A stretch of 7,767 bases of DNA. Source: CAIVSN01 sp036171455. Lineage in GTDB: Bacteria; Patescibacteriota; Gracilibacteria; BD1-5; UBA2023. Made by a program: the position numbers and the translations under genes. The notes beneath the pieces were generated by a model. It worked only from the letters and a program-made list of their open reading frames with translations. It was not told the origin of the DNA and made no database searches. Of this stretch, positions 1 through 7,690 are shown piece by piece. The DNA lies in contig JAVHRB010000078.1 of assembly GCA_036171455.1 (NCBI GenBank), positions 1 to 7,767 on the forward strand. Direction: 5' to 3'. The stretch's first letter is position 1. Each line of letters opens with the position of its first letter.

Positions 1-55
1 AACCCATAACAGTCTGCTTGGAAGGCAGGGACTCTAGCCATTGAGCTACGCCCGC
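1..55 (-). tRNA. tRNA-Gly (anticodon UCC), 3' part cut by window edge
   Basis: Read on the minus strand, this starts with the acceptor strand GCGGGCG, then TA, a D-arm (GCTC paired with GAGT around a loop containing GG), and an anticodon arm whose seven-base loop is CTTCCAA. The anticodon TCC lies at 20-22, which makes it a tRNA for GGA/GGG glycine codons. The anticodon stem has four good pairs, and its outermost pair is a C-A mismatch. The window ends at about the TT of the T-loop, so the T-arm, 3' acceptor strand and CCA are not visible. This is not the UCA-anticodon glycine tRNA that would decode UGA; that gene must lie elsewhere. Confidence 0.9.
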
Positions 56-95
56 GAAAACTCCTAACGAACGGGTTTCCCCGAAGCGCCACAGC

Positions 96-123
96 ATCAT
101 ATAAAAACTGAACGAACTGTCAA
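96..123 (-). promoter_or_regulatory. Promoter for the tRNA-Gly gene
   Basis: The minus strand carries a perfect TTGACA -35 box (118-123), a 16-base spacer and TATGAT (96-101), a five-of-six match to the -10 consensus. Transcription would begin near 89, about 34 bases before the tRNA 5' end. The -35 box lies just past the recJ stop codon, so the tRNA has its own promoter immediately downstream of recJ. No intrinsic terminator for recJ is visible between the two. Confidence 0.7.
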
Positions 124-128
124 AATTT

Positions 129-1925
129 TTATTGAGATTTTTCGGTATTTTTCGAGAAATTCCGGAGAATGTCCCGAACGAATACTACGACTGATTCCTT
201 TTTAAGCCAAGTCTCGCGGTCGAGTTCGATGACGAAGGCGATGTTTTTTTCTCGACGGTCGAGTTCGCGCATGAGGGGGCCGAGTCAAAACGCTATAATT
301 TTGATACCTTGTGGGGCTTCAAATCTAACATGGCTTTCTCCACTTCCCATGTACTCCCAACTTGGTAATTCATCCAAATGGAGAATAAAAAGAGGTTTGC
401 GAAACCCCATACCAAATGGTCAGATGGATTCCAATTCTCGAACGAACGATAAATTTAGAGTTCCAAGGGTCACAATTCCGTCCGCATGATAAATTTTATC
501 TCACTTGCCAGTAGTATGTCCGAGGACTTGATTCGCGTCAGCCGTGATGCGCTTTTTGAATTCTTCGAAACGCGATTCGAGCACAGTGAATCCTGCAGCT
601 TGGGCATGCCCACCGAATGCAACAAAGCAATCGGCCATCCGGTCGAGCGCCTGGGTGATGTGATATTCTCCGGGAGATCTCGCACTTCCCATATATTTTC
701 CTTCATGGTGTACACAAGCAATAGCAGGTTTGCCGAAGTGTTCTGCAAGCCGACCTGCCACGAGTCCCATGATGCCGTGATGAATTTCGTCTGATACAAA
801 AATGATGGGGGTTTGGAGCGGGTCAACGGTATGGAGTGCGAGCTCCATAAAATGCTGGGTAGTTCCCTTTCGTTCCTCGTTGAGTACTTCGATTTCCGAG
901 AGGAGGTCGTCGACCTGGATTTCAGAGCAAATCAGAGATTTGAGTGCAATTTCCGCACTGGACATACGGCCTGCAGCATTGATGCGTGGCCCAATGTAGA
1001 ATCCGATAACATCAGCGCTCGCGAGCGACTTTCCGACGATGAGTCGGCGGAGTCCTGGAGACCGAGAATAGGGCATTTGTTTGAGTCCAAGTTTCACTAT
1101 GATTCGATTTTCATCGAGGAGTGGCATCATATCCGCTACGGTTCCAAGCGATGCAAAGTCGACGAAGGAAGTTAGGATTTCCCGGTATTTTGGGGTATTG
1201 CCATAGATACGGAGCGCAACTGCAGACAAGAGTTTGAATGCGGTGCCAGAGCCAGAGAGGCCATGGAATGGATACGGGGTATCCCGTAGTTTTGGCGTAA
1301 TGAGAGCCACCGCTTCTTCGGGAATAAATTCAGGAACTGCATGGTGGTCAGTGACGATAACATCGATTCCAAGAGACTTTGCATGGCGAATTGCGTCGAT
1401 GTCACGAGTCCCGCAGTCTACGGATATCACGAGCTTTACCTGCTTCTCCGATAATTCATCAAAAAAATATGGTTTCATCCCATATCCATCGGTTACTCGG
1501 TGCGGAATACGGTAAGATACTGGTATGCCAAGCATCAGAAAAAAACGGAGCAGAAGCGCTGTCGAACTCACTCCATCCACATCATAGTCACCAAAAATTA
1601 CTACTCGTTCTTGATTTTCACGGGCTTGAAGTATCCGTACAACAGCTTCTTCCATCTGTGGGAATAGAAAAGGATCATGAAGATCTTCAATGGTCGGGTC
1701 CCAAAACACTCGATTGTCGAGTTGGTCGCCAAATCCTCGGTTTTCGAGGAGAATACGTTTCATTTCTCCGATATCGCGGATTTCGACTAGCCCCTTGGTA
1801 TCTATTTGGTGGTTTTGCAAAGTTTGCATCGTTTTGGATGAGGAAGTAAAGTCCACTGTATCAAAAAAATCCTCCGAGTCGAATCCGACTGTCAGAAAAT
1901 TTCAAGAAAAATTCGAAATTTTCAT
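129..1925 (-). CDS. recJ: Single-stranded-DNA-specific exonuclease RecJ (UGA read as Gly)
   Basis: RecJ degrades single-stranded DNA 5' to 3' in recombination and mismatch/base-excision repair in the cytoplasm. With UGA as glycine the protein is 598 residues, close to the usual size. Visible motifs: GDYDVDG (112-118), VDCGT (169-173), DHH (193-195), LGTVADMMPL (near 260-269), GPRINAAGRM (312-321) and the DHHA1 motif GGHAQAAG (438-445). An OB-fold-like C-terminus follows, with PFGMG near 503 and IIAFG near 547. In-frame UGAs are at 1902-1904, 501-503, 420-422 and 285-287; the last is the G of AFG, normally conserved. The true stop is TAA at 129-131. I chose the ATG at 1925 because AGGAGGG lies six bases upstream; this adds 23 residues containing one UGA. 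A GTG at 1856 or an ATG at 1829 would give an N-terminus closer to other RecJ proteins but lacks a ribosome site. It lies 90 bases after pilT. Confidence 0.95.
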
Positions 1926-1931
1926 ACAATA

Positions 1932-1938
1932 CCCTCCT
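1932..1938 (-). promoter_or_regulatory. Strong ribosome binding site of recJ
   Basis: The minus strand reads AGGAGGG followed by TATTGT and the ATG at 1925, a near-ideal Shine-Dalgarno sequence and spacing. It overlaps a TAG stop (1937-1939) that closes a possible 20-codon ORF. It decides the recJ start in favour of the upstream ATG, which can be used only if the UGA at 1902-1904 is a sense codon. Confidence 0.65.
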
Positions 1939-1999
1939 ATTCACCCCCTCCGCAATCATAAATTCACGAAAAACAATGAAATCAACAAGAAGTTCGCAT
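1937..1999 (-). CDS. Possible 20-residue leader-type ORF between pilT and recJ
   Basis: ATG at 1999 opens a frame of 20 codons that ends in TAG, and its stop overlaps the recJ ribosome site. Two of its codons are UGA, so it exists only in the glycine code. Upstream is AGGAGG (2012-2017), itself overlapping the pilT TAG stop, but the 12-base spacing to this ATG is longer than ideal. The peptide would contain three cysteines and a Gly-rich end. It resembles nothing I recognise. It could be a translational-coupling leader or simple chance in a 90-base gap. Confidence 0.2.
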
Positions 2000-2011
2000 T
2001 TTTTGGGAATA

Positions 2012-2017
2012 CCTCCT
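2012..2017 (-). promoter_or_regulatory. Shine-Dalgarno sequence overlapping the pilT stop codon
   Basis: AGGAGG on the minus strand shares two bases with the pilT TAG stop (2016-2018). The nearest downstream ATG is at 1999, 12 bases away, and recJ itself starts much further down at 1925 with its own site. It may re-initiate ribosomes leaving pilT, either for the small ORF at 1937-1999 or to keep the message occupied up to recJ. Confidence 0.35.
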
Positions 2018-3104
2018 ATGTGTTAATATTGTCTTTGATATACTTTGGATTGTTCGCGTACTTTAATCCCTCGTCGATAGAGATCTCACCTTCGTGGATG
2101 AAGTCAATGATGTCCTGTTCGATAACCTGCATCCCTTCTCGCTTGCTCGTCTGCATAATCGACGGAATCTGGTGGAGCTGATTTTCACGGATGAGGTTGG
2201 AAACCGCCGTGTTTTTCGTGAGAATTTCTTTGGCGAGGCGCATTCCGGAACCATCGGCTTTTTTGAGGAGCCGTTGCGAGAATACCCCGATAAGTGTGTC
2301 GGCCAATTGCAATCGGATCTGATTCTGCTGCTCTCCTGGGAACGCATCAATAATACGGGAAACCGTTTGATAGGCGCTTCGAGTATGAAGTGTAGAAAAT
2401 ACCAAATGACCCGTCTCTGCCAATTTGAGGGCCATTTCGATTTCTTCTGTGTTCCGCATTTCCCCAAAGAGGATGACCTGAGGATTTTGCCGCATAGCTC
2501 CAATCAAGGCAGTACCGTAATCTGGAACATCTCGTCCAATTTCTTTTTGTTCGACGATGGATTTTTTGTGTTTGTGGATATATTCGATTGGATCCTCGAT
2601 GGTAATGATATGCTTGGCCTGTGTGGTATTGATTTCGTTAATCATCGCAGCAAGCGTAGTCGATTTACCTGATCCAGTCGGCCCGGTAACGAGTACTAAC
2701 CCCTGCCCTACTCGAGTGATTTCCTCATAAATAAATGGCAGCTTGAGATCCTGGAGCGATGGAATTGTCTGAGAAAGCAAACGCAATACGGTCATATAAT
2801 ATCCCATTTGAAAGGAAATATTCCCTCGGAATCGGTATTCCTGGAATTCAAACGAGAAATCCAAGTTTTTGGTCCGAATAAGCTGTTCGTGTTGAGAAGC
2901 GGTTGTGAGCGATTGAGCGAAATGTTTCGCGAATTCTGGAGTGATAAGTTCCATATCTTCATTGATCATCACGAGCTCTCCAGATATCTTGATAGCTGGA
3001 TACGTACCGACGGTATAGTACAGGTCAGAACCTTTGTTATCCCCAATAACGCCCAACAAGGCGTCTCGCATTGGATAATCGGGAATCAGAGTATTGTCCA
3101 TCAT
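2016..3104 (-). CDS. pilT: Type IV pilus retraction ATPase PilT
   Basis: PilT is the hexameric cytoplasmic ATPase that powers pilus disassembly, twitching and DNA pull-in. The 362-residue protein has the family layout: an N-terminal PAS-like part with GSDLYYTVG, then the RecA-like core with Walker A GPTGSGKST (141-149), Asp box IEDPIEY (about 169-175), Walker B region ILFGEMRN (211-218) and His box GHLVFSTLHT (232-241). Near residue 300 is AVSNLIRE, which corresponds to the AIRNLIRE motif that separates PilT from PilB. It lacks the tetracysteine zinc site of PilB, as expected. No UGA occurs in the gene; it ends in TAG. Two adjacent ATGs (3104 and 3101) are possible starts. Neither has a clear ribosome site, and both lie about 10 bases after the pilC TAA, so translation is probably coupled. 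A longer frame from a TTG at 3131 would overlap pilC and is less likely. Confidence 0.95.
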   Translation of the reverse strand: MMDNTLIPDYPMRDALLGVIGDNKGSDLYYTVGTYPAIKISGELVMINEDMELITPEFAKHFAQSLTTASQHEQLIRTKNLDFSFEFQEYRFRGNISFQMGYYMTVLRLLSQTIPSLQDLKLPFIYEEITRVGQGLVLVTGPTGSGKSTTLAAMINEINTTQAKHIITIEDPIEYIHKHKKSIVEQKEIGRDVPDYGTALIGAMRQNPQVILFGEMRNTEEIEMALKLAETGHLVFSTLHTRSAYQTVSRIIDAFPGEQQNQIRLQLADTLIGVFSQRLLKKADGSGMRLAKEILTKNTAVSNLIRENQLHQIPSIMQTSKREGMQVIEQDIIDFIHEGEISIDEGLKYANNPKYIKDNINT

Positions 3105-3114
3105 AAGAAAAAAA

Positions 3115-4347
3115 TTAAAGTTTACTGGCAACCTTACCGAGATTGAAGAACGGTAACATAATAGAGAGTACGATGACTCCCACGATAAATCCTACGAATA
3201 CGATAATCAAAGGTTCCAACGCCGTCATAATATTCGCAATATAACGGCGGAGTTCCTTTTGATAATTCTGTCCTACCTTGAATATACTAGCACCCAGCGT
3301 TCCCGTTTCTTCCCCGACGTTAATCATATGCACCAAATCTTCTGGAAAAAAATCATTCTTGAATTGGGAAGTGTCTTTGTGGTTTTCTATCGAGAGTCCC
3401 ATGGCGACCGACATCTTAATACCGGTTTCTACCTCGTTTTTAATACGGATAATATCCTTTTTAAAATGGATATTTGGGACGACGTTCGCCGTGGTTTCGA
3501 GTGCTTCCAGCATCAACACCCCAGAATCGAGAAGCAAATGCAGCGCATTAATGAACAGGATGATGTTCATTTGTCGGCTGATGAAACCAAAAACTGGAAT
3601 CTTCAGCGCAATACGTCACAAAACGATCTGTCAAATATAGGTACGGCTCGCGAATAAATAAAAAGTAATCAGTCCGATTAGTGCTGTTAGGAGAAGTATC
3701 CAGTTATTAATAAGAAAATCTGACAGGTTCATCATAAACTGTGTCAGGGCCGGGACTTCTACTCCAGTTTTTGCAAACGATGTAGTAATTTTAGGCAAAA
3801 TAAAGGTGAGCATGAAAACAACCATAGCCATCGAAAGCGTAAGTAGGATGGCTGGATAGATCATGGCCCCACGAATTTTCCCCTTGATTTCTATGTTTTC
3901 GAGGAGGGTCGCTTCGAGTTCGGAAATTACCCGGGGTAAGGTACCCGTTTTCTCGCCGACTTCTATCAGAGCAATAATGAGGGGATCAAAATATTTAGAG
4001 TGCTGGCGGAGCGTATCAGAAATCGAGAGTCCATGGTCTATGTTAGCGCGTATGTCCGCAATTACTTTTTGCAATTTTGGATTCTTCACCTGCTTGTGAA
4101 CAATGGAAAAAGCCGTCTTGAGGTCGATACCGGAATTCAAAAAACTCGCGAGCTTGTTAATGAACTGCCAGATTTCCTTGGGACTAATTCCCCCGATGAC
4201 GATGGCAGTACTGGACTTCTTGATGGCGACTTTTGGTCGTTTCCGTTGTGCTGCTCTTTTGGACATGTCCAAAAGAGCGACGAACCTCGTATTATCGAAG
4301 CTCCCGTCGTCCTTTATGAACCGTTGTCGCTTGTTGAATCAGAACAT
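3115..4347 (-). CDS. pilC: Type IV pilus inner-membrane platform protein PilC/GspF (UGA read as Gly)
   Basis: This is the polytopic membrane protein on which PilB and PilT act. Read with UGA as glycine it has 410 residues, the normal family length, and two T2SSF domains. The first (about 55-185) contains FINKLASFLNSGIDL and GEKTGTL (131-137). The second (about 257-395) contains NALHLLLDSGV and GEETGTL (345-351). Hydrophobic segments lie near 161-185, 216-235 and 376-401. UGAs are at 4339-4341 (residue 3), 3631-3633 (239) and 3616-3618 (244), the last two in the loop after the second membrane segment. I place the start at ATG 4347, two bases after the preceding TAA, giving a basic N-terminus. 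Under the standard code the UGA at residue 3 hides this start and one would choose ATG 4266, which has no ribosome site and leaves a 383-residue protein. The stop is TAA. Confidence 0.93.
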
Positions 4348-4349
4348 GA

Positions 4350-6329
4350 TTAAATATTACCGTTTTTATAGATAACGTCGTAAACCTCCCGTATTACTAT
4401 CGCATATTCCCCTTTGTCGTAGAGCTCCCGAAGCATTTCGTATTTCCTTTCCAAGCGGTCTTCCAGTTTCATACTTTTTACCTTGTCCTCGTTTTTGATG
4501 ATTTTTTTGAGGTAGAAATCCATTTTGTCGTCAATGAACCCATTCTTGTAACAATAAGTGATTTCCTGTTTCAACCGTGCGAGTTCCCCTATCTTATAGA
4601 GTTGTTCCATATTGAGAAGGCGTAAGTGCAATTCCTGCCGGTGCTTGTCCTTGCGAATTTCTTCCTGAATTTCCGCACGGGTCTTGCCGTGGAGATCGAG
4701 CTTGATGGTACGGTTGCTATTGTCGAGTTCCATCAAGAGTGCGTCCAACTCGGTCTTGTTGGAAATGACGTCGAGATTGGAATTCCGCTTGAAAACAAAA
4801 CATGATACGTCATCCATAAATATGCCATTCCCCATGAATTCCTTGACGTCCTGCATGATGAATTTATACAGCTGAGAAGGTGAACCGTTCGATTTCGGAG
4901 CGCTCCGTTCAATGTTCGCACGAAGTCTTTCGAATCAATAGAGTTCGTTCATTGGGTTTCGTGCTTCGAGGATTCCGTCCGTATATCCGACGAATATGTC
5001 GTTGTCTTCCATTAACAATTCTTTGAGTTTAATTGATCCCACGTTCACGATTTTTCGCACTCCAGTGGCGAGGCCACCGGGAATTATTTTATCCACCTGT
5101 CAGGTCTTCGCGTGATAATATACCATTGGATCATGCCCCGCTCCAATATACCGGAGCTTTCCCCCCATGCTTTCATGCTCAAAAAATATTGCTGTTACAA
5201 ACACTTTTCCTTTGAGCGAGTCCTTAAGTTTGTTGTTGACTTCAAAAAACAGCTCCGTAATCCCCTTGATTTTTTTGGCTTGCTCAAAGAAAATCTTGGT
5301 CAGAATCGATACCGTAAGTCCAGCCTGAACCCCATGTCCAGTAGCGTCCCCAAAATAAAAAATAGTTTTGGTACCGTCCTTGTAGGTACCAAAAGTGTCT
5401 CCAACGATTTTATCCTTTCCAATAATTTTCCCAAAAAACTCGTATCCGTCTATTTTAAAATTCCCGATATCCTTGGTGAGTCCACTCTCCATGATGGTCA
5501 TGATTTCCTCAGAGTTCTCGTCGTTATTCACTTTACTAATGGATCCAGTTCTCAGGAGGAGTTGTTCGATACTCCGCAGGGATTTTTGCCTTTTGAGGTA
5601 TTCATTCCGTTCCTTGTTCTTGTTGACAATATCGGTATAGAATCCTCGAAAGCGACTCATAATATTAAATTTCTTCTTTTCGTCTTCCTCATTTTTCTCA
5701 TCTTCTTTCTTTTTCATGGTGACACCGACTTCCCGGAGGAATTTTTCCCGTTTCTTCTCGTCTTCCAGCCGGTGGTCTTCCTTGGTTTTTGATTTGTTAT
5801 AGAGATTTTGTGTCTTATTGAGAATGTCGATGGCTTCTTTGGAATCATGATGTGACGAAAGAAGCTTTTTGGCAAGGTGGTAAGCCTGGGTAATCTCGTT
5901 TTTCTTGATGTGTGACTTGATGACGGTGACTTCCATGTGGATTTCTCATCGGACCCGCTCGATTTCTAGCCGGGTGAACTGCTTGGCTCGCTGGTCTTCA
6001 CAGACATCAATCATCTTTCGGAGCTTTTCTTCCCACTCGTGGAGACTTTGGAGTTCGGATTCGATAATCTTGTATTTGGATTTCGCGGCCTTCGCGACCT
6101 CTTGGATATTCGAAGTCGCGAGCGTCGAGACTTTTTTCTGAGCGTTGAGGTAATACGTCACCCCAGTTTTTACTTTGAGAAGCAACTCCCGTACCGCCAT
6201 GATCGCTGTGTCATACTCCCCCGCTTTCATATAGGTCTCAATCCAACGGTACGCATCGATAAAAGCCGTCACTTGGTTTTTATCCTTGCGACCGAATTTG
6301 AAAAGTCGGAAAAAATTGTCCAAGACCAT
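4350..6329 (-). CDS. SpoIIE/RsbU-type PP2C serine/threonine phosphatase with helical N- and C-terminal extensions (UGA read as Gly)
   Basis: The 659-residue protein, read with UGA as glycine, has a metal-dependent PP2C phosphatase domain at about 290-515. The four expected metal-binding aspartates are visible: D311 in KIVGD, D328 in FGDATGHG, D451 in YTDGILEA and D506/D507 in FMDDVSCFVF. IGAGHDP (about 395-401) and the ending NELYGFERL are also typical of SpoIIE/RsbU enzymes. UGAs are at 5946-5948 (residue 128), 5100-5102 (410) and 4935-4937 (465, the G of YGFERL). The first ~290 residues are helical and highly charged, with TPR-like segments and a Lys/Glu-rich likely coiled coil at about 180-225. 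About 145 further helical residues follow the phosphatase domain. No signal peptide, membrane span, PAS, GAF or response-regulator receiver domain is visible. It lies seven bases after pilB and two before pilC. The substrate is unknown; no STAS or anti-sigma gene is present. ATG 6329 is very close to AAGGA; a TTG at 6323 has better spacing. Confidence 0.88.
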
Positions 6330-6336
6330 ATCCTTT

Positions 6337-7572
6337 TTAGAGCAGTTGAAGTGATTCTTCTAAAGAAGTAAGTCCCGAAATGGATTTTATCAGGGAATCC
6401 TGAACGATGGTAAGCATTCCCAAATCCCTCGCTTTGTGTTCAATTTCTTGCACAGAAGCCTTGTTGAGGATAAGTGGGTTTAGCGGCTCTTCCATAGTTA
6501 GGACCTCCTGGACCCCAATACGTCATTTGAACCCTGTCTGATCGCAGATTGGACATCCTACGGAATGGCTGAATTCCGTCTGAGACATATCCTCGTCAAA
6601 TACGTTGCCGAGCTCATCCTGTATCCGCGCCTGAATAACTGGGTTCGTCTCCATCCGGCTCCCGTGGCATGTCGCACAGAGTCGTTTTACCAACCGCTGG
6701 GAGATAACCATCTTGAGCGCGGAAGCGATCAAGAACGGTTCAATACCCATATTAATAAGACGCTGAATAGTACCAGCAGCACTGTTGGTATGTATCGTCG
6801 AGAGGACCAAATGTCATGTCAAAGCCGCCTCGATGGCGAGCATCGCCGTTTCTTTGTCCCGGATTTCCCCGACCATGATGATATCAGGATCTTGACGAAC
6901 GAGCGATCGAAGCCCTTCGGCAAACCCAAAGCCAATGTGGGATTTGATTTGGCTTTGGTTGATGAACGGAATGTTGTATTCTACCGGGTCTTCCAGAGTG
7001 GAAATATTAAATTTGAGCGGATCGAACGACTTGAGCATTGAAAAGAGCGTCGTGGATTTACCGGAACCGGTAGGCCCAGCCACGAGGATGAGCCCATAGC
7101 GGCTCTCCAGGCTGCTTTTGATCTTGACCAAATTTGTATCAAGAAAATCAAGTTTGTCGAGTGAGAGGAGCGATGTATCCTGTCGTAGGATACGCATAAC
7201 GACTTTTTCTCATTCTACGAGTGGTAAAACACTCATACGGATATCGATCTGTTCATTCCACTTTTCGGAAAAATACGAAATCTTGCCGTCCTGTGGCTTG
7301 TTCTTCTCGTCGATTCGCAGTTCTCCGAGAATTTTGAGCCGGGAAATAAGTTTTGCATACTCTTCTTGGGTAATCTTATTGATAAAAATGAAATCCCCGC
7401 TCGTTCGGAATCGAGTAATGACAAAATCCTTTCCGGGTTCAATATGGACGTCTGAGGCTTGTTCTTCGAGAGCGAAATCAAAAAGAGAGCTGGTATATGC
7501 CACGATGTCACCCAAATCGGAGATGGGATCAAGTGCCAGGAAATCTTTTTGTGATGGTATTTTTTGTAGCAA
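6337..7572 (-). CDS. pilB: Type IV pilus assembly ATPase PilB/GspE, short N-terminus (UGA read as Gly)
   Basis: PilB is the hexameric ATPase that drives pilus extension at the platform protein. With UGA as glycine the protein is 411 residues. It shows ASDVHIEP (39-46), LKILGELRIDE and PQDGKI of the N2 domain, Walker A GPTGSGKST (166-174), Asp box LEDPVEY (193-199), Walker B region IIMVGEIRD (231-239), TGHLVLSTIHTN (252-263) and a zinc tetracysteine, CATC (299-302) and CPIC (340-343). The zinc site marks it as PilB/GspE rather than PilT. UGAs at 7210-7212, 6814-6816 and 6523-6525 supply G121 of EGEKVV, G253 of TGHL and G350 of FKGR, all normally glycine. The usual N-terminal MshEN-type domain is absent; typical relatives are about 550 residues. 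I chose the TTG at 7572: it has GGAG four bases upstream and lies about 30 bases below a good promoter, whereas the longer frame from 7695 would start upstream of that promoter. The stop is TAA. Confidence 0.93.
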
Positions 7573-7576
7573 GGTT

Positions 7577-7580
7577 CTCC
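7577..7580 (-). promoter_or_regulatory. Ribosome binding site deciding the pilB TTG start
   Basis: The minus strand reads GGAG, then AACC, then TTG (7572-7570). The spacing of four is short but usable. No in-frame ATG exists between the promoter and the conserved N2 domain, so TTG is the best start. Confidence 0.5.
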
Positions 7581-7607
7581 GTATATTTAATGGTATGGTA
7601 ACATAAT

Positions 7608-7636
7608 AGTATAAAAGTGGTTTTTTTGCAAGTAAA
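7608..7636 (-). promoter_or_regulatory. Promoter of the pilus gene cluster
   Basis: On the minus strand a -35 box TTTACT (7631-7636; four of six match TTGACA) is followed by a 17-base spacer and TATACT (7608-7613; five of six match TATAAT). Initiation would fall near 7601, giving a leader of about 30 bases before the pilB TTG. No other promoter of this quality is evident inside the tight pilB-to-pilT block, so this probably drives at least four genes. Confidence 0.6.
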
Positions 7637-7690
7637 AGGATGGCGTATATTGACAATACTTTGCTCAAAAAAAACAAATTCAGACAGGAA

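Noticed and set aside
1..55. The tRNA as the UGA-decoding glycine tRNA
   Set aside because: The anticodon is TCC, not TCA.
1857..2019. A second open frame on the minus strand across the pilT-recJ gap
   Set aside because: It looks protein-like but has only ATA/ATT or poorly placed starts near the AGGAGG, and it runs out of frame into recJ.
1690..2181. Plus-strand ORF of 163 codons over the recJ start and intergenic gap
   Set aside because: It is antisense to recJ and pilT sequence, has no recognisable motif and no ribosome site; a shadow frame.
2094..2672. Plus-strand ORF of 192 codons
   Set aside because: Lies entirely antisense to the conserved pilT core; shadow of a well-supported gene.
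2016..3104. Absence of UGA in pilT as a sign of recent transfer
   Set aside because: At the rate in the other genes only about two UGAs would be expected, so zero is not surprising, and its spacing and context match its neighbours.
5112..5792. Plus-strand ORF of 226 codons, rich in Phe and Leu
   Set aside because: It is the antisense of the Lys/Glu-rich part of the phosphatase gene; the Phe/Leu runs are complements of Lys and Glu codons.
129..7572. pilB, the phosphatase, pilC and recJ as pseudogenes or sequencing-error fragments
   Set aside because: All breaks are TGA in a constant frame, with no frameshifts and no internal TAA or TAG, and the motifs continue exactly across each break. Random decay or read errors would not do this.
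129..7572. UGA as tryptophan (Mycoplasma-type code) or selenocysteine
   Set aside because: Conserved columns at the UGAs are glycine (TGHL, GEKV, YGFERL, AFG), TGG is used normally for Trp in the same genes, and 13 Sec codons in pilus and repair genes is implausible.
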